64,000 nucleotides of DNA from Streptomyces sp. A1136 (GCF_004795055.1 NZ_SSBJ01000008.1:124001-188000), one strand, 5' to 3'; counted from the stretch's first letter, positions 16,926-25,963 are shown. Program-made: numbers and translations. Notes: a model not told the origin generated them from the sequence alone.

Positions 16926-17950
16926 TCGACCTGCTCGTGGCGGGCGGGGGTCCGGCCGGCTTGGCGACGGCCATCCACGGGGCCCTGGCCGGGCTGGAGG
17001 TGGTGGTGGCCGAGCCGCGTCCGACGCCGATCGACAAGGCCTGCGGCGAGGGGCTGATGCCGGGCGCCGTGCACCGGTTGGCGGAGCTGAGCGTCCCGGT
17101 GGCAGGCCGCGATTTCCGCGGCATCCGCTACGTCGACGGGGTGAGCGGTCTGCGCGCGGAGGGCCTGTTCCGGGAAGGCCCCGGGCGCGGGGTACGGCGT
17201 ACGGAACTCCAGGCGGCGCTCGCGGACCGGGCCGAGCGTCTGGGTGTACGGGTGGTCGCGCGGCGCGTGGAGGAGGTCCGCCAAGACGAACACCGCGTCG
17301 GGGCGGCGGGCCTGACCGCCCGCTACCTGGTGGCGGCGGACGGCCTCCACTCGCCGGTGCGGCGCGCCCTGGGCCTGGCGGCACCGCCCGCGCCGGGGCG
17401 GCGGCCCCGCTACGGGCTGCGCCGCCATTACGCGGTGGCGCCGTGGAGCGACCTGGTGGAGGTGCACTGGGCACCGCGGTGCGAGGCGTACGTCACACCG
17501 CTCGGGCCGGACCGGATCGGGGTCGCGGTGCTGACCTGCGAGCAGGCGCCGTTCGAGGAGCAACTGGCCCGGTTCCCCATGCTGTCGGCCCGGTTGCCGG
17601 CGCCGAAGCCGGGCGACGCGGTACGCGGGGCGGGGCCGCTGCGCCAGCGTTCCCTGGCCAGGGTGGCGGGGCGGGTGCTGTTCGTCGGCGATGCGGCGGG
17701 GTACGTCGACGCGCTGACCGGGGAGGGGCTCTCGCTGGCGCTGGCCGCCGCGGGGGAACTCGTGCGGTGCGTGCGGGCGGGGCGGCCGCAGGAGTACGAG
17801 CGGGCCTGGCGGCAGGTGTCGCGGAGTTACCGGGCGCTGACCGGGTCCCTGCTGTGGGCGCGGGGGCAGCCCTGGCTTGCCGGGCGGATCGTGCCGCTCG
17901 CCGCCCGGCTGCCCGGGGTGTTCACCCGGGCGGTGAACCTCCTCGCCTGA
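16922..17950 (+). CDS. srsC: FAD-dependent monooxygenase/geranylgeranyl-reductase-like protein (SrsC-type)
   Basis: A 342-residue flavoprotein. DLLVAGGGPAGLATAIHGAL is the Rossmann FAD motif, YLVAADGLHSPVRRALG the DG motif of aromatic hydroxylases and geranylgeranyl reductases, and VLFVGDAAGYVDALTGEGLSLAL the GD motif. In the srs model it hydroxylates the alkylresorcinol to a hydroquinone or quinone. The GTG start overlaps the methyltransferase stop, so the three genes form an operon. A GC-rich hairpin follows. Substrate assignment rests on gene order. Confidence 0.85.
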   Translation: MIDLLVAGGGPAGLATAIHGALAGLEVVVAEPRPTPIDKACGEGLMPGAVHRLAELSVPVAGRDFRGIRYVDGVSGLRAEGLFREGPGRGVRRTELQAALADRAERLGVRVVARRVEEVRQDEHRVGAAGLTARYLVAADGLHSPVRRALGLAAPPAPGRRPRYGLRRHYAVAPWSDLVEVHWAPRCEAYVTPLGPDRIGVAVLTCEQAPFEEQLARFPMLSARLPAPKPGDAVRGAGPLRQRSLARVAGRVLFVGDAAGYVDALTGEGLSLALAAAGELVRCVRAGRPQEYERAWRQVSRSYRALTGSLLWARGQPWLAGRIVPLAARLPGVFTRAVNLLA

Positions 17951-17992
17951 CAGCGGTTTGTGGGGCCCGGGCGATGTCCCGACGACCGTCGG

Positions 17993-18019
17993 GCCCGGGC
18001 GGCGTCCTGCCGCCCGGGC
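17993..18019. terminator. GC-rich hairpin, probable bidirectional terminator
   Basis: Perfect 11-bp inverted repeat GCCCGGGCGGC / GCCGCCCGGGC with a 5-base loop, placed between the converging srsC-like gene (ends 17950) and the membrane-protein gene (ends 18046). Confidence 0.7.
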
Positions 18020-18045
18020 GCCCACGGTGGGCCGATCCGGGCACC

Positions 18046-19179
18046 TCAGGCGCCGTCGCCTTCCTCGGCCACCGCGGCACTGCGGGGGCCGTACATCAGG
18101 GCCAGTCCGGCGAGGACGGAACCGGCTCCGGCGCACAGGACGGTCGTGACGCCCGCCCAGGCGTGGGGGCCGCCCAGGGCTCCCGCCAGCGGGTCGAAGA
18201 CGGCGATCCCGCCCACCAGGTGCAGCGCGACGACCCCGAGCGCGACGACCGCTGCCGCCCGCCACACCACCTCGGTGTCCCGTACCGCCAAGAGCAACCC
18301 GAGCCCCAGACAGAGCACCGAGACGGCCGTGGGCAGGTAGCCCACCGGGTCCACCGCCGGCAGGGCGGCGAGGTTCCCGGGCAGGTGCATGACCCCGCAC
18401 AGCAGCAGTGCGGCGGCCACCGGCCAGCGCAGGACGTGGCTGAGGACGTCGCCCCGCGGCGCCTCGGGGCCTCGCCCGGGCGGCGGGGGCGGGTCCGGCC
18501 GGTCGCGCGGCGCCGCGCCCGGGTCCTCGGGGAGGTCATCGCCCGGGTCGCCGCCGCCCCCGTCCACGCCGCTCTCGCGGTGGGCGCCGTGCGGTGCCAG
18601 GGCGTGGGGGTCGTGGGTGCGGGGGTCGTGGGTGCGGGGGTCGTGGGCGGGCGGCCCGCCGGCGGCCGGTCCGTCCGCCGGGGTTTCGCCGGCGGACCCT
18701 CCGGTCGGGGCGGCCGCGGGTTCCGTGGGCAGGTCGGGACCGGCGCCGAGGGACCAGGCCAGGAGCGCGACGTCCTCGATGGGCCGGCCGAGGGCCGCCG
18801 CGCGCAGCGTGATGCCGGCCTCGACCTCCCCGTCCGGGGGTTCGCCCAGCAGGGTGACCATGTGCCGGACGTCGTCGACGGAACGCGACACGGCGGCCGC
18901 GGCCAACGCCTCCTGGCCCGACCGGGACAGCAGACCGGTCTCCTTGAGGAGGCCGACCAGGGCGGTGACCTCCTCGACGGGCCGGCAGGCGGCCGCCGTG
19001 TCCAGGAGGGTCCGTACCGACTCCGGCGGGTCGTCGGACGGCCCGGCGGCCGGGGAATGCCCGGGGCTGTCGGACACCCCGGCCCGTTCCCGGAGGGTGG
19101 GGTCGCGGTCCTCGTGGTTCTCGGGGGTGCCGTCGCGGTCGTCGTGCTGCGCCGCCGCGCGGGTGTTGCGGTCATCCAT
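18046..19179 (-). CDS. hypothetical protein with acidic N-terminal region and C-terminal four-helix membrane domain
   Basis: A 377-residue protein I cannot assign to a family by eye. Residues 1-60 are very hydrophilic. Residues about 60-150 hold three short helical repeats (RPVEEVTALVGLLKETG, RSVDDVRHMVTLLGE, RPIEDVALLAWSLG), each opening RxV/IE/D-x-V. Residues 155-245 are a Pro/Asp/His-rich linker with a DPRTH tandem repeat. Residues 250-370 carry four hydrophobic helices. ATG 19179 follows GGAGCTTTCC. The triple helical repeat suggests a protein-interaction surface in front of a membrane anchor. Confidence 0.8.
   Translation of the reverse strand: MDDRNTRAAAQHDDRDGTPENHEDRDPTLRERAGVSDSPGHSPAAGPSDDPPESVRTLLDTAAACRPVEEVTALVGLLKETGLLSRSGQEALAAAAVSRSVDDVRHMVTLLGEPPDGEVEAGITLRAAALGRPIEDVALLAWSLGAGPDLPTEPAAAPTGGSAGETPADGPAAGGPPAHDPRTHDPRTHDPHALAPHGAHRESGVDGGGGDPGDDLPEDPGAAPRDRPDPPPPPGRGPEAPRGDVLSHVLRWPVAAALLLCGVMHLPGNLAALPAVDPVGYLPTAVSVLCLGLGLLLAVRDTEVVWRAAAVVALGVVALHLVGGIAVFDPLAGALGGPHAWAGVTTVLCAGAGSVLAGLALMYGPRSAAVAEEGDGA
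18611..18647. repeat. 15-bp tandem repeat inside the linker of the membrane protein
   Basis: Two perfect copies of TCGTGGGTGCGGGGG (18611-18625 and 18626-18640) and the first seven bases of a third. In the minus-strand protein they encode the HDPRT repeat of the linker. The period of 15 keeps the frame, so copy number could vary between strains without disrupting the gene. Confidence 0.85.
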
Positions 19180-19359
19180 GGAAAGCTCCGTTCGACGCAC
19201 GGGGTCTACCATCGCGCGCCGGTCATCGTGCGTCACGGGAATCGCACGCTTGGTTGCATTGAGCGGCATATGCGTCCACTGCGCCATTCGGGGCGGGCAA
19301 ACGGGGGGTGACGCGGGCCCCGGTGATTTCCCCGGCCGTGCGGGGGCAAGCGGTCTTCC

Positions 19360-19677
19360 ATGACTGTCTATCTCGTCACCATCCCCGGCACCTTGTTGAC
19401 CGAACTCAGCCCCGACGCCCGGAGGCGGCTGGTGGGCGCGCTGCGGCCGGCGGACCCGCGGGGCACCGAGCTGGGGGTCGCGGAGGACCTGGACATCCTG
19501 TCGTTCTACTCCGGCTCCTCCGCGTTCAGCCTGCACCTGGAGGTCGAGGCCTCGGACACCGCGTCGGCGACGGACAAGGCCCGGGACCTGGCCTCGTCGG
19601 CACTGCGCGGCGCGGGGCTGGACGCCGAGGCCGCCCCGCTGGGCGATCCCGTGATCACGGGGATCGCCGGCGAGTAG
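19360..19677 (+). CDS. hypothetical protein, about 105 residues
   Basis: A short cytoplasmic protein, MTVYLVTIPGTLLTELSPD at its start, with an acidic middle (GVAEDLDILSFYSGSSAFSLHLEVEASD) and a C-terminal helix and strand. It has a ferredoxin-like alternation of strands and helices but no catalytic motif I recognise. It opens a run of three small same-strand genes ending with the DinB protein, with 105- and 34-base gaps, so co-transcription is possible. Function unknown. Confidence 0.72.
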   Translation: MTVYLVTIPGTLLTELSPDARRRLVGALRPADPRGTELGVAEDLDILSFYSGSSAFSLHLEVEASDTASATDKARDLASSALRGAGLDAEAAPLGDPVITGIAGE

Positions 19678-19782
19678 CCCACCTGCGGTGACGGGCCCGG
19701 GAGCGCCTTCGAGATGCGTGCGCGCCGCGCTGCTGATTCCCTGGTTCCGCCCGCTCTCCACCACTGAGCCAAGGAGCAGATC

Positions 19783-19974
19783 ATGAGCGTTGCAGGCGGA
19801 TCCGGTGGCCGGTCGCGGCAGTTGCGCGAGAAGGCACAGGAGATGAGGACGGCGGCGGCGCGGACCGCCGACCCCCAGGAGCGCAAGCGCCTGGAGGACA
19901 AGGCCCGCCGGCTCCAGGAGCAGAGCGAGATGGAGAGTCGCATGATCGACGACCCCGGCATGGACCTGCGGTAG
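19783..19974 (+). CDS. small DUF6381-like helical protein, 63 residues
   Basis: A 63-residue, highly charged protein. SRQLREKAQEMRTAAARTADPQERKRLEDKARRLQEQSE is almost entirely helix-forming and probably a coiled-coil hairpin. The sequence resembles small Streptomyces proteins grouped as DUF6381, by memory rather than by search. The start is well supported by AAGGAG before ATG 19783. No catalytic residues; a structural or chaperone-like role is only a guess. Confidence 0.78.
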   Translation: MSVAGGSGGRSRQLREKAQEMRTAAARTADPQERKRLEDKARRLQEQSEMESRMIDDPGMDLR

Positions 19975-20008
19975 CGGCCGGGCGTGGCGTGAGGCCCACG
20001 GAGGTGCC

Positions 20009-20518
20009 GTGAAGGCCACGGAGGTACTGGCCGACGCCTACGGACGTGTCCGTGAGGTGGTGCACGAGGTGCTGGACGGGCTCTCGGCCGAGGAACTCAA
20101 CGCGCGGGTCGACCCGGCGGCGAACTCCGTCGCGTGGCTCGTCTGGCACCTGACCCGGGTGCAGGACGACCACGTGGCGGACGCGGCCGGGCTGGAGCAG
20201 GTGTGGCACGCCCAGGGCTGGGCGGAGCGGTTCGGCCTCCCACTGCCGGCCGACGCCACCGGTTACGGGCACACGGCGCGGGAGGTCGCGAAGGTACGCG
20301 TCGACTCGGGTGAGTTGCTGCTCGGGTATTTCGACGCGGTGCACGAGCAGACCCTGCGGTTCGTCGGGGGGCTGGGCGCCGCCGACCTGGGCCGGGTGGT
20401 GGACGAGCGGTGGGACCCGCCGGTCACCCTCGGCGCGCGTCTGGTGAGCGTGCTGGCCGACGACCTGCAACACGCCGGGCAGGCCGCCTTCGCCCGGGGC
20501 GTGCTGGAGCGCCGGTAG
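20009..20518 (+). CDS. DinB/DUF664-family protein
   Basis: A 169-residue four-helix-bundle protein of the DinB/DUF664 type. SVAWLVWHLTRVQDDHVADAAG holds the first conserved histidine and DDLQHAGQAAFARG the last; these typically coordinate a metal. Members include bacillithiol/mycothiol-dependent transferases and uncharacterised enzymes. The GTG at 20009 follows GGAGG-like sequence. It follows the DUF6381-like gene by 34 bases and is followed by a hairpin. Confidence 0.87.
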   Translation: MKATEVLADAYGRVREVVHEVLDGLSAEELNARVDPAANSVAWLVWHLTRVQDDHVADAAGLEQVWHAQGWAERFGLPLPADATGYGHTAREVAKVRVDSGELLLGYFDAVHEQTLRFVGGLGAADLGRVVDERWDPPVTLGARLVSVLADDLQHAGQAAFARGVLERR

Positions 20519-20550
20519 CGGCGGCGGCCCGTCCGGCCGCCCCAACCGAC

Positions 20551-20583
20551 CGCCCCGCCCGGCCGTCGCGGGCGGGCGGGGCG
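20551..20583 (+). terminator. GC-rich hairpin after the DinB-family gene
   Basis: CGCCCCGCCC (20551-20560) pairs with GGGCGGGGCG (20574-20583) across a 13-base loop, 32 bases past the stop codon. A plausible but not strong terminator. Confidence 0.45.
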
Positions 20584-20707
20584 GCACCTGGCGGAACGCG
20601 TGTGCGTCGGACCGATGAGTACGGGTGGCCCCGGGAGTCCTGATGTGCGAAGGGGCCGGTCCACACCGCCGGCCGCACACCCGTCCAGCCATCGGGAAGG
20701 TGGAGCC

Positions 20708-21865
20708 ATGACCGGCCTGCGCGACATCCTGGCATCGCACGTGGACAGCGGATACCTGCCGGGGGCGGTGGGGCTGGTGGCCCATGGCGACCGGGTCGAG
20801 GTGGCGGCGGTCGGCTCGGCCGGGATCGGTGACTTCGCCCCCATGGCCCGGGACACGATCTTCCGGGTGGCCTCGCTGACCAAACCGATCGCGGCCGCGG
20901 CGGCGATGCTCCTGATCGAGGAGGGGCGGCTCGCGCTCGACGAACCGGTCGGCGGGTGGCTGCCGGAACTCGCCTCGCCCGTGGTCGTCCGTACGCCGTC
21001 GAGCCCGCCGGACGACGTGGTGCCGGCCGAGCGGCCCATCACCGTGGAGCACCTGCTGTCGTGCCGGGCCGGGTACGGATTTCCCTCGGACTTCTCACTG
21101 CCGGCGGTACGGCCGCTGTTCACCGAGCTCAGGCAGGGCCCCCCGCAGCCCCGGCTGGTCGCCGAGCCGGACGCCTGGATGAGGACGCTGGCCGGGATCC
21201 CGTTGCTGCACCAGCCGGGCGAGGCCTGGCTCTACAACGCCTGCTCGGACATCCTGGGCGTGCTCATCGCCCGGGCCTCCGGCCGGACCTTGCCCGAGTT
21301 CCTCGCGGAGCGGATCTTCGAGCCGCTCGGGATGCGGGACACGGGCTTCGCCGTTCCGGCGGCCGACCTGGACCGCTTCACCGGCTACTACCGGGGCGGC
21401 GGCGAGGGCGGCGGGGGCGGCCTGGAGCCGGTCGACGCCCCCGACGGGCAGTGGAGTCGGATGCCGGCCTTCCCGTCCGCGGCGGGCGGGCTGGTCTCGA
21501 CGGCGGACGACCTGTACGCCTTCGGCCGGATGCTGCTCGCCGGCGGGACGGTCGACGGGCGCCGACTGTTGTCCGCCGGGGCGGTCCAGCGGATGACCAC
21601 CGACCGGCTGACCGCGGACCAGCGGGCCGGGGGCGCGCTCTTCCTGGAGGGCCAGGGCTGGGGGTTCGGGGGCAGCGTGGACGTGGAGCGCCTGAACCCC
21701 TGGAACGAGCCCGGCCGCTACGGATGGATCGGCGGCACCGGGACGGCGTCGCACATCGTCCCGGCCACCGGCTCGGTCACGATCCTGCTCACCCAGCGCG
21801 AACTGGCCGGCCCCACCTCGCCCGCTCTGATGCGCGAGTTCTGGCGGTACGCGGCCGGGTCCTGA
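20708..21865 (+). CDS. serine beta-lactamase-family hydrolase (class C / esterase-like)
   Basis: A 385-residue serine hydrolase of the beta-lactamase/penicillin-binding fold. The nucleophile motif SxxK is FRVASLTKPIAAAAAM, and YNACSDILGVLI supplies the Tyr-x-Asn motif. The C-terminal RYGWIGGTGTASHI replaces the usual KTG-like HxG box. No signal peptide, so cytoplasmic esterase, lactonase or amide hydrolase activity is more likely than antibiotic resistance. The ATG at 20708 follows GGAAGGTGGAGCC. Confidence 0.9.
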   Translation: MTGLRDILASHVDSGYLPGAVGLVAHGDRVEVAAVGSAGIGDFAPMARDTIFRVASLTKPIAAAAAMLLIEEGRLALDEPVGGWLPELASPVVVRTPSSPPDDVVPAERPITVEHLLSCRAGYGFPSDFSLPAVRPLFTELRQGPPQPRLVAEPDAWMRTLAGIPLLHQPGEAWLYNACSDILGVLIARASGRTLPEFLAERIFEPLGMRDTGFAVPAADLDRFTGYYRGGGEGGGGGLEPVDAPDGQWSRMPAFPSAAGGLVSTADDLYAFGRMLLAGGTVDGRRLLSAGAVQRMTTDRLTADQRAGGALFLEGQGWGFGGSVDVERLNPWNEPGRYGWIGGTGTASHIVPATGSVTILLTQRELAGPTSPALMREFWRYAAGS

Positions 21866-21877
21866 CCCGGCCTCCGA

Positions 21878-21897
21878 CCCGGCCTCCCGAGGCCGGG
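21878..21897. terminator. short hairpin between convergent genes
   Basis: CCCGGCCT / AGGCCGGG, 8 bp with a 4-base loop, lies between the converging serine hydrolase (ends 21865) and M64 peptidase (ends 21935). Likely a shared terminator. Confidence 0.6.
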
Positions 21898-21934
21898 CCG
21901 GGTCCGCGAACGGGTCCCCGCGCGCGGGCTCCGG

Positions 21935-23287
21935 TCAGCGCCTGACGCGCCACCCGAGCGTGGCGCGCAGGTTCGCGGCGATCTTCGGGTCGCGCACCGA
22001 GGGGGTGCGGTCCTCGGCCGTGACCTTCAGTTCGTGCGTCCGCGACCCGGAGAGGGACAGCTCCGCCACCCGTATGTCGGTCCGCCCGGCGAATCGTTTC
22101 AGCTCATGGCCGTCGAGATACCAGCGCACCACCAACTGGCGGCCGTCGGGGCCGGTGAGGCGGGGCACGGTGACCTTGGCCCGGTCGCGCGTGCGCAGGG
22201 TGCGGTCGGTCGGGGTGAGCGGGGTGAGGATGTGGGCGTGCCGGTGGAAACCCGCGATCATCGCCTCGACGCCGGGCAGGCTGAACGGCTTGCCGAGCAC
22301 CCGCATGATCGAGGCGTCGGTCGGCCGGTAGAGGCCGGTGACGAAGTACCCGCCGCCCTCGTACGCGCCCACCGTGCCGCCGTCCGGGGACGGTTCGCCG
22401 AGCCAGCGGTACCACTTGGACCGGGCGTCGCGCATGCGGTCGGCGGTGAGGACGGAGGTGTTGGACTCGGCGGTCTCGGGGCCGGTGTACTCCTCGTAGC
22501 CGGGGGTGCCGGGGTAGAAGTACTCGTCGGCGAGCTTGCCGAGCGAGTGGCCGGTCTCGTGGACGGCGACCTGGCCGGACTTGGCGTTGCCGGCGGAGGC
22601 GGTGGAGATGCCCTCGTAGCCGAGGGTGGGGCTGGGTTCGTTGTAGCCGGCGCCGCCGTACTTGGTGCTGTTGGACAAGACGATGACGAGATCGGCGGCG
22701 GGGGCCTTCGCCACGTACGCGTCCACCTTGGGCTGGTCCACGCACAGCAGCCGTTCGACGCCGTCGCACCAGAAGTACGAGCCGAGGGCGGTGTCGCGGG
22801 TGGTGGCGGCGTCCGGGTCGCCGGAGACGCCGGACTCGCGGGAGACGGCGTCGACCGTCCAGACGTTGAACAGGTCGCGGTAGGTCGCGTACGGCTCGAC
22901 GGCCGTTACCTCGGCCCACTTCTGCCGGGCGTCGTCGTGGAACTTCCCCAGTTCGGCGGCGGTGTATCCGTCGCCGATGACGACGACGTCGAGGCGGTCG
23001 GCGGTGGGGCCGTTGTCGACGGTCTTGGTGACCTCCCCGTCCGCCTCGCGTTCGGCGGCGGACAGCTTGGGCGGGGCCTTGTCGCGGCCGGCGGCCGGGA
23101 CGCGGATGTGTCCGGAGCCGGCCTCACCGCCCTGTTCGGGCCCCGGCACCTCGACCTCCACCGTGTGGGGTGCGGACGGTCCGGGCGGCGGGGCGGCCGC
23201 TCCGGCGGGTACGGCGGCCAGCAGGACGGCGCTCGTACCGAGGGCGGCGACGGCCAGGCGGACGGTCGAGCGGATGGGTGACCCCAT
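21935..23287 (-). CDS. secreted zinc metallopeptidase, M64 (IgA peptidase) family
   Basis: A 450-residue secreted protein. Residues 1-31 are a signal peptide ending AGA. DRLDVVVIGDGYTAAELGKF opens the M64 domain and QVAVHETGHSLGKLADEY is the zinc site (H243, E244, H247, with a downstream acid/His ligand region). A C-terminal beta-domain (RTLRTRDRAKVTVPRL onward) is typical. M64 enzymes include clostridial IgA protease; in Streptomyces the target is presumably an extracellular protein. ATG at 23287 follows GAGGGG. The upstream 137 bases are AT-rich and hold short TTAAG/CTTAA repeats. Confidence 0.92.
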   Translation of the reverse strand: MGSPIRSTVRLAVAALGTSAVLLAAVPAGAAAPPPGPSAPHTVEVEVPGPEQGGEAGSGHIRVPAAGRDKAPPKLSAAEREADGEVTKTVDNGPTADRLDVVVIGDGYTAAELGKFHDDARQKWAEVTAVEPYATYRDLFNVWTVDAVSRESGVSGDPDAATTRDTALGSYFWCDGVERLLCVDQPKVDAYVAKAPAADLVIVLSNSTKYGGAGYNEPSPTLGYEGISTASAGNAKSGQVAVHETGHSLGKLADEYFYPGTPGYEEYTGPETAESNTSVLTADRMRDARSKWYRWLGEPSPDGGTVGAYEGGGYFVTGLYRPTDASIMRVLGKPFSLPGVEAMIAGFHRHAHILTPLTPTDRTLRTRDRAKVTVPRLTGPDGRQLVVRWYLDGHELKRFAGRTDIRVAELSLSGSRTHELKVTAEDRTPSVRDPKIAANLRATLGWRVRR

Positions 23288-23424
23288 GAAGCCCCTCCCC
23301 GAGGAACATAAACAATAAGATAAGCAGGCTTAACCGGGTGCTTAAGTTAGGGGCGTCCGGATGACGTGCGCAATGGGCATCTCCCGCTGAATACTGGGGA
23401 GTTCATTCGAGCAGGGGGAATTTC

Positions 23425-24783
23425 ATGGACGAACCGGCAGCTATCGGTCGCCGCGTTCAGCGTCTGCGGGCCGAACGCGCCCTGACGCAACGGCAACTGG
23501 CCGAGCCCGTGTACACACCGGCCTACATCTCCACCCTGGAATCGGGCCGCGTCCGCCCCTCCGAGGCCGCCCTGCGTTTCCTCGCCGGGCGCCTCGGCAC
23601 GTCCTACGAGGAACTCGCCACCGGCCGCCCCGCCCGTCTGGCCACCGAGTTGCGCCTCGCACTGACCGACGCCCAGCGGGCCCTCGCGACGGGCGCCGCC
23701 GACGAGGCCGCCGTCCTCTTCCGGCGGCTGCTCACCGACGCCGAGCAGCTCGACCTGGACCCGGAGCGGGCGGAGGCCCTGCTGGGGCTGGGGGAATGCG
23801 CCCTGGAGGGCGGCGAACTCGGCGACGCCATAAGGCACTTCGAGTCGGCGGAGCGGCTCCTGGGACACGAGCCGCTCCCCCGCCGCGTCCGCGCCGTCCG
23901 CGGCCGGGCCGTGGCCCACCTGCTCGCCGGGGAACTGCGCTACGCCTGCTACCTCCTGGAGACGTCCATCGACGAGCTGAACTCCGGCGGGCTGGGCGAC
24001 CCCGAGGCGCTCGTACTGCTCTACGCCGCGGTGATCGGCCCGTACATGGACATGGGCGCCCACGCCCGCGCGGCCCACGCCGCCGAACTCGCCCTGGCGC
24101 TCGCGCCGCAGGTCCAGGACCCGGCGCTGGTCGCGGGAATGCACCGGCAGGTCGCGCGGACGTTCCTGGCCGAGGGCCGCACCGCCGACGCCGACGCCTC
24201 GCTCGCCAAGGCCCAGGCGGTCTACCGGCAACTGAGCTTGCGCACAGATCTGGCGCACTGCCACTGGATGCGCGGCTACGTGCAGGCGCAGCGGGGTGAA
24301 CTCGTGGAGGCCGAGGTCCAGTTGCGTACGGCACGGGACATGCTCGCCGCCAAGCGGGCGACGCTGTACACCGCCCAGGTGGAAGTCGAGCTGGCCGACG
24401 TACTGCGCCGGCTCGGCCGGTACGACGAGGCCACGGGGCTGATGTCGGCGCTGCTGGAGCTCGATGAGCGCCACGGCGCCGTGCACGCGGGCGGCGCGCA
24501 CCGGTTGCTCGGTCTCATCGCCGAGGAGCGCGGGGACGTCGAGGGCGCCGAGGAGCAGTACGTGCGGGCGCTGGCCCTGTTGGAGCGCAGCGGGGCCGAC
24601 GGCGACCTCGCGGACCTGTGCCGACTCCTCGGGGACCTGCTGCGGCGCGCCGGTCGCACCGAGTCCGCCCTCGACGTGTACCGCACGGGTCTCGGGCACC
24701 GGGCGGTCCCGGGCACCACGACCCTGGGCCCGGCCCCGGCGGCGCCGGCGGGCGCGCCGTCCGCGCCGCGGGACCCCGACTGA
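23425..24783 (+). CDS. XRE-family helix-turn-helix regulator with TPR-like repeats
   Basis: A 452-residue protein. Residues 1-65 are an XRE/Cro helix-turn-helix (RRVQRLRAERALTQRQLAE, YISTLESGRVRPS). Residues about 75-430 are helical repeats of the tetratricopeptide type, such as DEAAVLFRRLLTDAEQL and GDVEGAEEQYVRALALL. This is the layout of peptide-sensing or protein-interacting regulators in Streptomyces. ATG 23425 has GCAGGGGGAA upstream. It is divergent from the M64 peptidase, so it could regulate it. No signalling peptide is visible. Confidence 0.9.
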   Translation: MDEPAAIGRRVQRLRAERALTQRQLAEPVYTPAYISTLESGRVRPSEAALRFLAGRLGTSYEELATGRPARLATELRLALTDAQRALATGAADEAAVLFRRLLTDAEQLDLDPERAEALLGLGECALEGGELGDAIRHFESAERLLGHEPLPRRVRAVRGRAVAHLLAGELRYACYLLETSIDELNSGGLGDPEALVLLYAAVIGPYMDMGAHARAAHAAELALALAPQVQDPALVAGMHRQVARTFLAEGRTADADASLAKAQAVYRQLSLRTDLAHCHWMRGYVQAQRGELVEAEVQLRTARDMLAAKRATLYTAQVEVELADVLRRLGRYDEATGLMSALLELDERHGAVHAGGAHRLLGLIAEERGDVEGAEEQYVRALALLERSGADGDLADLCRLLGDLLRRAGRTESALDVYRTGLGHRAVPGTTTLGPAPAAPAGAPSAPRDPD

Positions 24784-24829
24784 GCGCGCACGGCCGGCCC
24801 CGGTCGGGCCACCCCGTGGACCGCCCCGG

Positions 24830-25774
24830 TCAGGTCCGTTCAGATCCGGACGCGTACGGCGTCGGCCGGTCGTCGGCGGCGCGGGCGGTGCAGGAACGGG
24901 CGACCTCGTCGGCGAAGAGGCGGGCCGGCGGGGTCAGGGCGCTCCAACGGCGGACGGCCCAGCCCACCGCGAGGGGCGGCAGGGCGGGGACGGGCAGCAG
25001 GCGCAGCGGCCCATCCGAGCCGGGGACCCGCCAGCCCGGCAGGGCCGGGACCAAGGCGTGCCCGAGGCCGAGTTCGGCCAGGAGCAGGGCGGTGTCCCAG
25101 TCGGCCACGCTGGTGTCGGAGCGGCTGATCCGGACCCCGCGGGCGGCGAGGGCGGTATCGAGCTGGGCGCGGGAGGCTGAGTTCTCCGGGAGCCTGATGT
25201 GGCGGATACCGCCGAGCTCGGCGGGTTCGATGCGTGGCCGGCCGGCGAGGGGGTCGTCGGCGCCGACCGCGAGGACCCAGGGCAGGTGCATGACGGGGCG
25301 CTGTTCGATGCCGCGGACGGGGTCACCGATGGTGATCCAGGCGAGGTCGAGGTCGTCTGCGGCGAGGGCGGCGAAGCAACCGCGGCTGGAGTTCTCGGTC
25401 TGGAACTCCAGGCTCACCTCGGGGTGGCGGCGTCGGAAGGTGACGACGGCCTCGGACATGAAGTGCCGGACGGTCGTCGCGCCCGTGGTGACGCGTACCG
25501 ATCCGGCGTCCCCGTGGACCAGGTCGTCGAGGCGGCGCAGGGCCCCGTCGAGGCCGGCGATGCCGTCGGCCGCGGCGGCGAGCAGGATTCGACCGGCCTC
25601 GGTGGGGACCACCCCGCGGGCGTGGCGTTCCAGCAGCGCGGCGCCGGTCTCCCTCTCCAGGCGTCGGACGTGCTGGCTGACGGCCGGCTGGGTCCGGCCG
25701 AGATCACGGGCGACGGCGCTCAGGCTGCCGGTACGGCACACGGCGACGAAGACACGGAGGTCGTCGAGGGTCAT
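24830..25774 (-). CDS. LysR-family transcriptional regulator
   Basis: A 314-residue LysR regulator. LDDLRVFVAVCRTGSLSAVARDLGRTQPAVSQHVRRLE is the complete winged helix-turn-helix, and the C-terminal 200 residues form the substrate-binding domain (SVRVTTGATTVRHFM, HALVPALPGWRV). The ATG at 25774 fits the family start. No target is divergently transcribed next to it: upstream lies the C-terminal end of the GH31 gene. Effector unknown. Confidence 0.93.
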   Translation of the reverse strand: MTLDDLRVFVAVCRTGSLSAVARDLGRTQPAVSQHVRRLERETGAALLERHARGVVPTEAGRILLAAAADGIAGLDGALRRLDDLVHGDAGSVRVTTGATTVRHFMSEAVVTFRRRHPEVSLEFQTENSSRGCFAALAADDLDLAWITIGDPVRGIEQRPVMHLPWVLAVGADDPLAGRPRIEPAELGGIRHIRLPENSASRAQLDTALAARGVRISRSDTSVADWDTALLLAELGLGHALVPALPGWRVPGSDGPLRLLPVPALPPLAVGWAVRRWSALTPPARLFADEVARSCTARAADDRPTPYASGSERT

Positions 25775-25963
25775 GAGAGCCAAGCTACAGCTTGGGTCTG
25801 CGGACGAAATCCGGGGATTGACTTGGGTTTTGCGCTCGGTGACGATCGATGCAGGGCCCGGGCGGCAACCCGGACCCGCGCCCGCCGGGGAGTCCGGACT
25901 CCAGGCGGGCGCGGTTCCGGGTGCCGACCCACTACGGGCCCGTTCGGGCGCCGGGGCGTGGGG

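Noticed and set aside
18611..18647. Tandem repeats that might suggest a CRISPR array
   Set aside because: The units are 15 bases, adjacent, without spacers, and encode an in-frame protein linker.
20708..21865. An antibiotic-resistance beta-lactamase
   Set aside because: It lacks an export signal and the usual KTG motif, so an intracellular esterase-like role is more likely.
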